Assembly (NCBI RefSeq): GCF_964340395.1 | Contig: NC_135550.1 | Span: 14,187,908 to 14,251,907 of the forward strand | From: Glandiceps talaboti | Lineage: Eukaryota; Hemichordata; Enteropneusta; Spengelidae | DNA length: 64,000 bases | Direction of reading: 5' to 3' | Shown: piece after piece, positions 1-26,166 of the stretch | How positions within the stretch are numbered: position 1 is the stretch's first letter | Layout: every line of letters starts with the position of its first letter | The notes under the pieces: model-generated | Seen by the model: only the letters and a program-made list of their open reading frames with translations | Database searches by the model: none | Told to the model about the DNA's origin: nothing | Position numbers and translations under genes: made by a program

Positions 1-185
1 TGTATCGACCCATGTGCAGGCACTAAATTGTGATATTGCCCAAGCCGAATCATCAAACTTTGGTACATAGTATCAACCCTTGTGCAGGCACTAAATTGTG
101 ATATTGGCCTCATCGGTTTGGGCATCATTGATACTTTGGTAAGAGTATCAATCGTTGTGCAGGCACAAAATTGTGATATTGCCAT
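1..185. repeat. Tandem repeat, about 70-77 bp unit, 2.5 copies, cut by the left edge
   Basis: The phrase GTGCAGGCAC(T/A)AAATTGTGATATTG recurs at about 14, 92 and 157, each time preceded by GTATCRAYC. The array begins at or before the window edge. Confidence 0.75.
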
Positions 186-1676
186 TGCTTTGCTGGTGAT
201 ATATAAAAAATACCAAATTTGTATTGTAAGTATGTTTAATGTAACTTCATCCATGAATCAATTGAATTTATAATATACCAAACTCCAAAGCTTGTCTGTT
301 CAGTAATGACTAACTTTCTAATCTAGTGATCCGTAAACATGCGTTGGTTTGAATTTTGATAATATGAAAGCTTGAGAAATATCACAACTGTATCCATAGT
401 TTACTGTTAAACTATTAAATCAAAGTAGTGCACAGAGTGGCAACAAATATGTCACCGTTGACTGTGTATCAATCAGTTTAAAACAAATAGCAATGTTTGG
501 TATTAAAGGCACATTTATGATGATCTAAATAACCCGAGGCTGAAAGAATAGAAAATTTATTCAATGTATTGCCTTTTTGACTACAGCCCGTCACGTACAA
601 GTTCAACAGACTCCTAAAAGTGTCAACACTTGGCTTATAAAGGAATGAATCACATGACACTCACTATAATGGATGGGATTAGTCAAGAGCAAATAAGTAT
701 TCAAGCAAATTAAATTATTGGGATTTTTACATAAAAAGAGTTGGGATATAAAGTATGAGATGGAAGTATACATAAAAGAAAATCAACTCACACTCACACA
801 TAAAAGAAACCTCCTACGGTTTAGTTTGCCATGAAAACAGAAATTTCAAACTGAGCATTTGGTATGCTGTACATTTATGTTGTGTATGCTTTGTATGTTT
901 ATAGTATTCCACAGACACAGAATGTATCTTACATTGTCATGTGAGAACAAATCCCCAAATAATTAATAAAAACACTGCACCACACTACATGATAAATATA
1001 TGCATATCTTCCTTTGAGGAATGCGATGATAGAGTAAAATTGTCTACACACCAAGTACAGGTATTTTATAGAAAATCGACCATAGAGGGCGTTTCACCTG
1101 GGTGGGCGACAGCGTTGAGGTGTGTACACCGTTGTTTATCTAACCAAACTCGTGTGATTGTTAGGCAAATGAGCGTTCAGTGTATGGCCACCATAGTAAC
1201 AGTACACCAGGGCTGATGGTCCGTGTACCACTTCCTTGAAACTTAGCATAGGCACAAGCTCGACAATAGCTCCGCATTTTAACGTAAAATTTTACATCTT
1301 GGAGAGTCGAACTATCTGATATGGTAAATGTTTGATAAAGGAAAGCGGCTAATCGTGAAATTACCGGCCATAAAATGGTGAAGGAAATTGCTAGTTGTGC
1401 GTGTTACACAGTTCATTTGTTGTAGTTTGTATGTCGTGTCAACAAGTCGAAGGAATCGAGTTCCGCGGACCGAAGCCGGTTAATTTGCCTGCTTGGATTG
1501 CAGCTGTAAATTTATGGTCTATGAGACGGGAGCGACGCAAATTCTGAAGGTAACGGATTTTGAAATCGTCCGAAAATAGTGACGAAATCGAAGTGTATAA
1601 CAATCAAACAGGTGGTGCCAGTTTTATTGCATCTACATATGTGAGAGATAGGGTACTGCCATAGTATACCACCACC
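186..1676. other. Upstream region of ANKEF1, no gene seen
   Basis: No convincing coding sequence is present. The part from about 1070 to 1676 is richer in G+C than the rest and contains the possible X-box. It probably holds the promoter and 5' UTR, whose transcription start I cannot place. Confidence 0.5.
1187..1200 (+). promoter_or_regulatory. Possible RFX X-box upstream of ANKEF1
   Basis: GCCACC-AT-AGTAAC fits the degenerate X-box consensus RYYNYY N1-3 RRNRAC used by RFX factors at ciliary genes. It lies about 480 bp before the ANKEF1 start codon, in the right place for a promoter element of an axonemal gene. The consensus is loose, so this is a suggestion only. Confidence 0.3.
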
Positions 1677-15863
<14,187 letters not shown>

Positions 15864-15958
15864 ACTGTCTTTCTCGGTTTCTTCTCAAATACATAACAGT
15901 TTCGCGATGTGATTCGCTGACTCAGTTTATTGCATAAACTCAAGAAAATGATCCTTAA

Positions 15959-16402
15959 TTAACCCCTCGCTACTATGACTTGACCTTTTATTTACTTTTT
16001 GTAAAATACGATCAGTCTTAATCAAAAAAATTCTGATAAGTGATTTAGTATCACTAATTTCATAAAGTCCTGTCTAAAAATCAAGTTGAGATGTGACAAA
16101 AATTTACAGAAAAACAAGCATTGTTGTCAAATAATTTTAGCGGGAAAGTAACACAATTCTGTCCACAAGTAAATACTGAGCATCATTTCTATGAGTCTTC
16201 TCTAAAATAAAGTTGAGATGTGTCCAAAAAATTATAGAGAAAAACTAGAATTTTCATTTTGGTGGGAAAGTTGCATAGTTTTATCATCATTTCAGAAATC
16301 AGTATAACATTAAGTTGAGATTTGCCAAAGAAGTCCCAGAAGAAGAATTTTATATAGTCACATGATTTTGACAGGAAATAAAGACAGTAGCGAAGGGGTT
16401 AA
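15959..16402. mobile_element. piggyBac-type MITE with TTAA ends, 444 bp
   Basis: The left end reads TTAA-CCCCTCGCTACT and the right end AGTAGCGAAGGGG-TTAA, an inverted repeat with one base of indel. The flanking TTAA is the target duplication typical of piggyBac elements. Inside are three diverged copies of a roughly 115-bp unit (AAGTTGAGATGTG..AATTAYAGARAAAAC). It codes for nothing. It starts 96 bp after the ANKEF1 stop codon, so it probably lies in the 3' UTR, and it contains an AATAAA at 16377-16382. Confidence 0.8.
16377..16382 (+). terminator. Candidate ANKEF1 poly(A) signal AATAAA
   Basis: AATAAA about 510 bp after the stop codon, inside the right end of the MITE. Other A/T-rich variants nearby could serve instead. 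Confidence 0.35.
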
Positions 16403-19400
16403 ACTTCAAGAACTGTATAATTCATAGTATTGATTCACAAAACATTTTATGTCTCAATATCTGAATCTGAATCTGAATATGAATCTGAAAAAAACTTGTA
16501 CAAATTATTCTATATGAATATTACAATCATCTTGAAATATAAAAGTACTGTATATTTCTTGGCAAAGTCACATATGTATATTTTGATAAGATTTACATTG
16601 TAAATAGTATTAAACCAATAATATTGATCATGAGAGAAAATATTGAAGTGTAATATAGTCAAAAATAATAATTATGGATTTTGTAATCAATATTACATTG
16701 CTACAATTTGATTTTATCGCATTCAAAGTCCTGCATTATTCATTCAATGTTTTATTCTTTTGTTATGCAAATATAATTGTGCTTGTCCAATCAGAAGTTC
16801 TTTTACACAATGAATGTGGTTTTTCTGAATAATACTGAATATCTATGATAACATATCATTTTACTGCTTTCAAATTTTGTAAATCATGCAAAAAAAAGGT
16901 GACATTTTCTGACTTCAACACATGCATGCTATTGTATATCAGAAATTTTAGTTTTTTTTCAACTTTTTATTTTATTAGTCATTTTAGATGCTAGAAGAGT
17001 GAATATTTCCAAAAACTGATCAGTTGAAAGATAGTTTTTTTTTAATCTTCTGTGATCTCAGCAAGCAGGTGGGAAAATATAGATGAACAGAAATAGTTTA
17101 GCATTAAAGCATTGATTGGTTTGTGTCGCATGAACATGTATTCTGGTGGGATCACTTTTGACAAACTATTAAAAGACAGAAATAAACTAAAACTGTTATT
17201 GTGACATGTTGATATGATGACACTTGCAGTAGAACAGTACCGTTTGTGGGAGTATCTTCTTTTCATAGACTTCCAGAGTTTTTGCTATCTTTTACAAGGG
17301 TGACAAAATCTGCATCACCAAGGCATCGCTATCACTCGTTTATGTAATCTAATACACAATAGTGAGTTTTAGTCTGTGTCTGTCTTTAGCTTGTTGAAAC
17401 TTATGAAGAGTGCGACAATTTTATTTGCAATCACTGGTTTAAATAACTACTCCTGCCTTTCAAGATAACCATCTAATCTAATCTACACAGTAAATTGTAC
17501 TGTATCGATAATTCATCACAGTGCTTATGATTAGAATAATTTTGTCACAACTTTGTAAACTGTGAAGTATAGAAAGCTGCTAAGTAAACTTTGCCAACAA
17601 ATTACACCTTTTATCTTTTAACTATCACACACACACAGAGAGACAGATGTGTTTATTCTTGCATAACCAGGATTTCTAACATTAGAATGTAAACTTGACA
17701 TTTACAATTTTGTACTCCAGAATCTCTAAATTTGCCCTCACCTCCTCAACATTGAAAAGTCCTCTTAAACAATAGTCAGTCCAATTTCCGTCCAAACAGA
17801 TCCCAAAATGTGACTTGTGTGAAATTTTCTAGTAGTTGTTCTATCAATACACCAGTTTTTGTTTTACTTGAGAGTTTTAGTACATCCTCATGGAAAGAAG
17901 GATACAATATCAAAGTCGGTTGATAAATAAAATACCCTGTAATGTCACGTGATGTTATAGGAATGTACACCGAAGAACTATCAAACTATGATTGCCTTAC
18001 GTATAGCCATTACAGTATTTGTATTCACACATGGTAACGATAAAATCCTACTTGTATTTAACAATCAGCCTATCAACAACTTACTTAATTATTGTAATAT
18101 TCTATTAAAGTTATTTTTATCTTCTGAGGTAAATTTTGCAATTTTAAAGAGGGGGTGGGGGTGGGGGCGTTTAGATTTGTTACCAGTAATAAGTTTTGTT
18201 AGAACTGTCGGACTTTGTAATGGTGAAGTCAAATCACAAAAAGTGACTTTAAAAGAAACAAGCAGGATAATCATTTGGTTTTATTTTGTGTGTTAAATGT
18301 TTACTCGTAGTATAATATATGTTATTTGCTGTTATAGATACTAGTAGAGGCATTTACACGTTATATTCTGTAGATTAGATTCACTTCATGCCGTTATCAG
18401 TGTGTGTAGGGTCAAACTTCATCACTTATGCAAATTATGGCCAAATGTACCGATTTACCTGTACAGTAGTACCATGTAGATGGTTTGTTGTTTCTGTACA
18501 CCAGTGTAGTCACTGATTGTCTCTGAGATCATCGCTATCAGTGCCAGACATCAGTTAAATCCTAGTTCAGTGTAATCTCCAACTTACAAGGGTATCAGGA
18601 TTTAAAGACGGATCTTATTATTTGTACTGATGAAGATCTTGATTTTCAGCAGAAAAACAAATTATCATCCATGAATTTAGTGCGATATCTCTGAACAGTT
18701 CAAACACCTTTGTGAGTACCAGAATATGTCGAACAAACATTTCAAAAAAATTCAATACAATATTAATTTCTGTGAAGTTCATGTCCATTTTTGGATGAAC
18801 ACAATGCAAATTAAATCTACATCTATGAGTTCATCTCGAACTTGAAGTGCAAGGAAGTCTAAATTTAGTAATTTTTGGAGTGAATGTCTGGTACTAATGG
18901 CAAACAGGTTGTGACAAATTAATATACAACTGGTCTGATTATATGTGTTACAAATAACGGAAAGAGCTGTAGCAAGCTGTCTGGTTTTTACATCCAGGTT
19001 TACATGATCACCATTGTCACTCATTTATTATGCACAGCATCTCATTTTTTTTCTTGTTTACAATGAATTAATCAGAGATTGAAACTATAGATTTGTAGAG
19101 TGATAGTTATATTGCAAGTATAGACATAATAGTACATCTAGTCTGGTTTTACCAAACTTGTAGCAGTTAAATCTTTTCAAACATCAATAAAAACAATTAG
19201 TCTGCTTTACCAGAACTCGGATGTGTGACTTTGAATTGACTGCATGTATGTACACACACACACACACACACACACATAAATAAATACATAAAAAATTGAC
19301 CTTCGAATTGCTGAGAATTGACTAATGCGATTGACTAATAAGTGAGTGTAGAGAATGGTCGACATGTCATTGACGATAAGTTACTGCAGACTACACATAC

Positions 19401-20398
19401 AGATCTCACAGCCTATGACAAACAAAGCCAAATGTTGTATAGGTTGTAGCATACATCAAATGAAAAGCTCTTGACTGTATGTACAACATTTACAGTGTTG
19501 TATAATTTCAGGAGTTGGTAACAGTAACCAGGCAGCATTTTGGTGGGCACATGAGGCTTCAGTGGTCATGTCGGAGACATCAGAGGTCACTAATGTGCCT
19601 AGCCACAGGTCCGGCATGCAATGGCAATCTGTCAGTTACTCACACGAGTCACATACATGCACATAACACACTTACATAACTTCTTGGTACCTGAAATAGA
19701 ATATTACTGCCTAGGTGCATCATAAAAATAACAAAAAATCATTCTGTTCCACACGCATCACATGCATTACTATAGGCACGTGTGAGAATAAGTCGACCGT
19801 CTTGTTCTATTTTGACCCTCTAGCATGAGGTAAAAAGCTATTGCAGGTATTGAGAATTACTTTCTACACAGACACGCACAGACACAGACACACACACATC
19901 CATCCATACATATTCATACATGCACATAAATACATATACACATACATCCCTTACAGACTATTGGAAGTTTGGGTTGAGTTAATGACAAAGTCCTCTTATA
20001 TTATGTACTAGGACATTTGGCAAGTATGGGGAAAAAATATTTGTACCTTCACCAGATTACAATACTATATTGAGCCAGTACAATACAATACATTCAGTGT
20101 TTGTTTACTGGTTCCAAAATTGACTTTTTTTCACTTCATTCTCATTTTCGATGTACAAATGAAATAGAGTACTTTACTGGCTACAGCTAGCTAGTTCATT
20201 AAATGTTCTTCAATGCCACGTTTTGTCACATCAACATGCCACCAGAAAAGTACAACTAGCCTACATGTGTTTTCATTTCCAACCAAGGCTTTCATGTCTC
20301 CAGTATTCAGTGAATTTTTTTTCTTCAAATGAATGGGTTTAGAGCAGCATAAAAATCTTATGTTATCATGACCATATCTGTAAAGGAAATTCAAAAGT
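16403..20398. other. Region downstream of ANKEF1, no certain gene
   Basis: AT-rich sequence with a short CA run (19253-19276) and CA/CATA-rich stretch (19870-19945). A G+C-richer patch at 19511-19666 is open for 51 codons on the plus strand and also open on the minus strand, but matches nothing I know. Confidence 0.5.
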
Positions 20399-21076
20399 GA
20401 TGTAGGCTTGGTGTTTCACTCATGGGACATTACAGCTACAATGATGTAGGCTTGGTGTTTCACTCATGGGACATTACAGCTAAAATGATGTAGGCTTGGT
20501 GTTTCACTCATGGGACATTACAGCTAAAATGATGTAGGCTTGGTGTTTCACTCATGGGATATTACAGCTACAATGATGTAGGCTTGGTGTTTCACTCATG
20601 GGACATTACAGCTAAAATGAAGCAGGCTTGGTGTTTCACTCATGGCATATTACAGCTATAATGATCTTGGTGTTTCATTCATGGGACATTACAGCTAAAG
20701 TGATGCAGGCTTGGTGTTTTACTTATGGGACATTACAGCTAAAATGATGTAGGCTTGGTGTTTCACTTGTGGCATATTACAGCTATAATGATCTTGGTGT
20801 TTCATTCATGGGACATTACAGCTAAAGTGATGTAGGCTTGGTGTTTTACTTATGGGACATTACAGCTAAAATGAAGCAGGCTTGGTGTTTCACTCATGGC
20901 ATATTACAGCTATAATGATCTTGGTGTTTCATTCATGGGACATTACAGCTAAAATGATGTAGGCTTGGTGTTCCAATCATGGGACATTACAGCTAAAATG
21001 ATGTAGGCTTGGCATTTCACTCATGGGAAATTACAGCTAAAATGATGTAGGCTTGGTGTTTCAATCATGGGACATT
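20399..21076. repeat. Minisatellite, 44-bp unit, about 15 copies
   Basis: The unit is GATGTAGGCTTGGTGTTTCA followed by CTCATGGGACATTACAGCTAAAAT. Some copies are shortened at the GATGTAGG part. There are no unique spacers, so it is not CRISPR-like. A single inverted copy lies at about 21400-21446. Confidence 0.92.
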
Positions 21077-21399
21077 GTGCTTCTGACACAGAGCTAGACA
21101 TATTTCAACTCTACTGGATGAACAATAACAGACACAATAAACACAGCAGGATCCTCTGGTCAATCACACTGAACACTGATAAGCATTGCTATTCTGTCAC
21201 GAAGCAGTAAAAACTGGCTTCTGCTGAAAACAGTACACATGGACTTGATGATTTTGATGTCTGCAATTGTTTATTTCCTAACTGATAATCAACATTTCAA
21301 CTTGACTTCTTACTGTGCATGGCACCTATGTACAAGTTTAATTGTGGTAATTGTTTCTCTTGCATTAGAAGTTGTCTGAGAGTGTGTATGAAATGTCAC

Positions 21400-21446
21400 G
21401 CGACTCAAGTGAAACACCAAGCCTACGTCATTTTAGCTGTAACATA
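21400..21446 (-). repeat. Lone inverted copy of the 44-bp unit
   Basis: GTGAAACACCAAGCCTACGT then CATTTTAGCTGTAAC is the reverse complement of the minisatellite unit, about 330 bp beyond the array. It suggests the array grew from one arm of an inverted-repeat element spanning about 20399-21446. Confidence 0.8.
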
Positions 21447-22387
21447 TTTTATAGGCACGTACACAGAAAATTAACTTCTCACCGAGACATCGAGTGATTT
21501 GCAGGAAAAGATTGCTTTATTGTGCTACTTCTGTTGAATATATGCTATACAGAACAAGAAGGAAAAATATAGGCTCTATAATATGACACGCTCTGTAAAT
21601 GACAGGATGGAATTGAATCAAGTCGTAAAAACAACTAACAAAAATCCTCAAAGCTACACCAGAATTCAGTCGCCCTCCAGGGGGTCACGAAACTGAGCTG
21701 CCCATCTGACACAACCAACACACTTCTACATAATGATTGTGTGTACCCCTATCTTCCCTGACAACTTGGTAGGACCCAAGTGTCTGCTATGGTTGGGGTC
21801 TAAGGTAGAGACTATTTTGCAAGGAAGAATAGGGAAGAGTACATAAGGTGAGGAGGGTGGGGCAGAGGTTTGGTCACATTGGAAAAAAAACAAACGTATG
21901 ATGGCACAATTGACTGGAATGAATTTTTGCATGAATATGTTCAGTTTGTGTCGACAAAGTGATTATTTTTTTTCACCTGAAGTAAAAAAAAAGCATACCA
22001 ATGCTTCCAAATCTAAACATGGTGGAACCTTCTTGATCATATCCAGTCAATAGTTAAACAATCAAACGTAGGAATGATACAGGATAAAATGTAGGGTTTA
22101 CATTGGGCCTGCCCTCTCTATAACACATCATTCAGATGAACAGCTTCTAAAAAACAACAACACGGAAGTCATTTTTTTTTTGAAATATCAAGTAACAGAA
22201 AAGTTACAAAGAAAACATTTCAACATTCCTTTTGTCTTTTCTTGAGTGCTATGATATCATAGGATACTTGCATATATAGAATACTTCCAAATCTACCTTT
22301 CCTACAACACATTTGAAAACAGGTTATGTGAAAATTCTTTTACATTTATAACCTTCCTTTACTGTAGCCAACACTAGCTGTATGTCA

Positions 22388-22633
22388 AGACTTGATCTTT
22401 GACCTGTAGCTAGTGGCAAAAGACTTGCCTCTGACCTGAAGCTACATGCCAAGACTTGACCTCTAACCTGTCGCTACATTTGCAAGATTTGACTCCTGAC
22501 CTGTAACTACATGCCAAGACTTGACCTCTGACCTGTAGCCACATGCCACGGCTTGACCTCTGACCGGTAGCTACATGGCAAGACTTGACCTCTGACCTGT
22601 AGTTACATTGCAAGACTTAACCTCTGACCTCTT
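22388..22633. repeat. Minisatellite, 32-bp unit, about 8 copies, with AGGTCA direct repeats
   Basis: The unit reads GACTTGACCTCTGACCTGTA followed by GCTACATGCCAA. On the minus strand each good copy contains AGGTCA-G-AGGTCA, a DR1 arrangement of nuclear-receptor half-sites. It is exact at 22522-22534 and 22586-22598 and one or two bases off in most others. Confidence 0.88.
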
Positions 22634-23247
22634 CCATTCTACAATCTTTCAAGTTTTCAGAATAAAAACATTTTTTCCCCCTTTCATATTTTTACACGTA
22701 GATGCTCCTTAAAGTGATAACAATTTCACATACGACACATGCTTGATGTGGTTAGCATGTTTTAAATTTGATGTGACGTTTTTTTGACTTTGTATGTTTA
22801 ATCGGTTTTCTCTTGTATAATGCACATTTAAAAAAAGAAAGAAATATGTACCTTACAGTGGAGGACAATGTTCAATGTACACAAACTAGTACACTACACG
22901 GATCTCTTCCCTGTCAGTCACACATCCATAACTGACCATACCATTTTTTTTTGTCTCTGTTGAAAATGTATCAAAACCTCAGAACTGTTCAGTCATCAGA
23001 TCTGTAAACCAACTTATTCTAGCCTTCCATAAGGATTCCCTACTTCTCAGTATCTTTTTGATGGAAGAGTAGCATAACTAGGCCACAACTTTTACAGCTA
23101 AATCTGACTGTATTCGGCTATGTACATTCCATTTCAAACCTAGGTTTATTTACGCTATCCCTGCTAGTCAACAAACATTATGTTTATATTTTACTTGTCA
23201 AACAAACAAACAAACAAACGACTTGAGAGTATGCTTGGTGTTCCTAA

Positions 23248-23443
23248 CTATACACCATATGCTCGATACTCTCGTTGGTGGCACTTCAGCTCTGCAGATA
23301 TTAGAGGAGCACCACCAATGACTGTGCACTGGTATTCCTGATCATGAAAGACTCCATCTTTAGACACAACTCCGACTATATTTTTTATGCGAACAAACTG
23401 ATGTGATTTTTTAAAGTGTACAGGTACTCGAGCACTACAAATT
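23248..23443 (-). CDS. Possible unassigned terminal exon (64 open codons and stop)
   Basis: On the minus strand a TTCTAG acceptor at 23445-23444 is followed by 196 bp that stay open for 64 codons and end in TAG. The translation looks protein-like (for example GVVSKDGVFHDQEYQCTVIG) but I do not recognise it. The phase fits the open segment 24690-24623, which ends with two spare bases before a GTAAGT donor. Part of the segment (23274-23320) folds on itself, so a foldback repeat is an alternative explanation. No upstream coding exon or start codon was found. Confidence 0.25.
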
Positions 23444-24622
23444 CTAGAAACAAAATGTTGAAATTAATGAACACGACTTTCAAACAGTTGTAAAATACAG
23501 TAATATTGAGATTTTATGCTTGGTATTTTGACAAGCAACACCAATGTCAAGTTTTTATAATGATCTCACTAGCAAGACACGGCGTACATCTATGTTTAAG
23601 TTGTCATGATCTCCCTAGTAGAGAGACTCAAGGGTACATCTATGCCACAAACCTACATACAAAACACAACAAATCTGTGAGTGTAACCGTAGTGACAACC
23701 TTGTGTGATATGTAAAAAGGACATAATAGCATTTGACCTTGAAATAAAGGTCAGGGTCAAATAAGTGTTTTCACATTGGAAGACATGCAGAACTGTAAAA
23801 CGGACAGATCAAGGTATGTGAGCGAAGCTTCTATGCAACACAATGTGGTACCACTTCCAAGGACGACTTGTAATATGCAAATTAAGGATGTTTCGACTCA
23901 TAAGTTCGGGTTCAGAACAGATAATATCAAATCAAATCACACAACAATATAATGTGATTGTATAAGTTTAAGTTTCCCAAGGTGTCATCTTGAGTTGGGT
24001 TTGAATAAATATCATCAACTGTTTTGCGAGAATGAATGTTCACAGACACTGGGTTCATACTAAGTATCAAATGTGTGTAGGATGCCCCAAATTTCAAGTG
24101 TCCTAACCCCCCCCCCCCCCTCGTCTGGCTAAGATTGCATAAAGTGTGGGCACAGCACACACCTGTAACCCTTATGCAGACATTTATGTTAAAAATGCCA
24201 CATTTGTACTCTGTGTCCATGTCCAGTCACACTTGACAATGTTAGCCAGAGGGGTAGCTAGGACACTTGAAATACTGAATTTAGGATATCCCACATTTGG
24301 CAGATGAACAGCTGTGCCTTCAAACATGACCAAATCCCTTTTGGTATCATCTTAATATTAAGGGATTATCTTTCAAACTACATTTCTGATGTCAGTCAGT
24401 CAGTTGACTTAACAAACCTGACACGAGTCAAAATTAAAAAATTCTTTTGACGACCTATGAAAAAAATGAATCTCACTACTTCATGACTAATGCTACATCT
24501 CAGTGTGAATACTTTGTGTTGTAGTTGCTACACATACATTGTTATCTACTGATTCAAACAGTGAATACAAATCATGCATATATTGAGAGATACTTTGTAC
24601 GACAGACTGAAACTCGACTTAC

Positions 24623-24690
24623 GCTGGTACAGGGAAGAGTCTTGAACCAAGTTCTACAGTAGAGTTCTGAGTAGTCGCGACAATCCTAAT
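24623..24690 (-). CDS. Possible unassigned internal exon, 68 bp
   Basis: On the minus strand an acceptor (CCATCTGTAG) at 24692-24691 and a GTAAGT donor at 24622-24617 bracket 68 bp that are open in one frame (22 codons plus two bases, containing VELGSRLFPVPA). The phase joins cleanly to 23443-23248. A strong donor lies just after the MEN1 stop (26469), so the two pieces might instead be spliced 3' UTR exons of MEN1. Weak without transcripts. Confidence 0.22.
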
Positions 24691-26010
24691 CTACAGATGG
24701 AGTGGGGATAAATCGCAAACACAACACAAAGTCATGATTATTTTTTTTTTTTTAAAGATATACACATCTTCTTTCTGAAATATACAGCACACTATTATAT
24801 AAAGGCTGAAAAAAAATACACAATCACTTTGAAACGTTAATAAATAGAATCATATTAATGGAATCTCACTATACAAGAAACACTTGTTTTGTTTTGTTTT
24901 GAATATCAAGCATTTCACAGCTAATAATGTATTCTTTGGTTCAACTTATCTAATATTTTGTTTTCAGAGCTGATTTCCGACATTTTCTACAAAGTATTAC
25001 AACATGCAGTTGTAATACTTTCGATAGCCAAGTCACACTACGAGGCAGTTTCTCTATGCTTTAATTTGTGCATGCATGCATGGGTGCCTGTTAGGACGTC
25101 ATGTAACAGCGCCCTCTATGTTCAAATACATAAACACTGAACAATTGCTCCTGCTGGTGGCCACTATGTCAGAAAACTGAAAATAACAGATAAACTTGAA
25201 GATAAAAGTGATACTATGGTATTGGCAGTGAAAGGTAGTTCTAATTTTTAAGCACTGATGTCATCTGAAAGAAGGGACTCCTATTTTATTGGCAGATTTT
25301 CAAGGTTCAGTTGTACTGTATACACAGATAAAAACACTGAATATATGTGGTATACGATTTACTAAGTAGATAGTTTCATTCAAATGTGAAATACTTGTTG
25401 GCTATCAATGGAATAAGTCAAAACGCCATTAATGTGCATGGAAAGTCACCATAAAAACCAACACTTGGTAACGTTCATATCTTCTCCTTTTTTCTTTTTT
25501 TTTTAAATTTTGAATTTTAGAAACATTAAATGTTCACAAGTATTCAATGATACTGTGGATTAAAAATTGAATCATTTTGATGGAGGACGAATATCAATTT
25601 TTTTTGAAGAAGGTAAGTAAAACATTCATTTTTGTGTATGTTTTATTTTTAACATGAATTTTTTGTCTTTTCATATTTTATCAGTGCTGTCTACTATAAT
25701 AGTATTTTGTATGCTACAGAAGTACTGTCAAAATAAAAAAAAAAAACACAGAAAAAGAATCACACAGTTTTGACTTTTTGGAAATATTATACAACAATGT
25801 CCACTTACAGACTACTATATATATACATGTGGGAAAGACACAATTACGAGCAGTTTTTAAAAATTGTACTTTTGAGTTTGTCTTTTTTTTTCTCTCCTGA
25901 CTTGATCATAAAAGTAGGGTTGGCCTGGTTGCCACGGCAGTTTGGTACATTCCAGTACATCAAGCAAGTATTCATAAATTCTGTAAATTTGAAAACAAAC
26001 AAGTTGCAAG

Positions 26011-26016
26011 TTTATT
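26011..26016 (-). terminator. Candidate MEN1 poly(A) signal AATAAA
   Basis: TTTATT on the plus strand gives AATAAA on the transcribed strand, about 475 bp after the menin stop. It is the first such hexamer I noted downstream. Confidence 0.35.
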
Positions 26017-26166
26017 AAACATATCTTTCCTCTCAATTAACTGTACACAGAGGAGTGGAAAATTACTGTAACCCAAGACATTTTCACCACTAGAAATTTT
26101 TTGAAATTTTACAGTCTTCTTCAACTAGTTCTCAAAGACAATTTTTAACTATTTACCAGACAATGT

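Noticed and set aside
18618-19024. Two minus-strand open frames with a phrase (SLQKLLNL) reminiscent of LINE reverse transcriptase
   Set aside because: No catalytic motif or second conserved block could be aligned with confidence.
20399-21076. Regular repeats that could suggest a CRISPR-like array
   Set aside because: Units are directly adjacent with no unique spacers, and the host is an animal.
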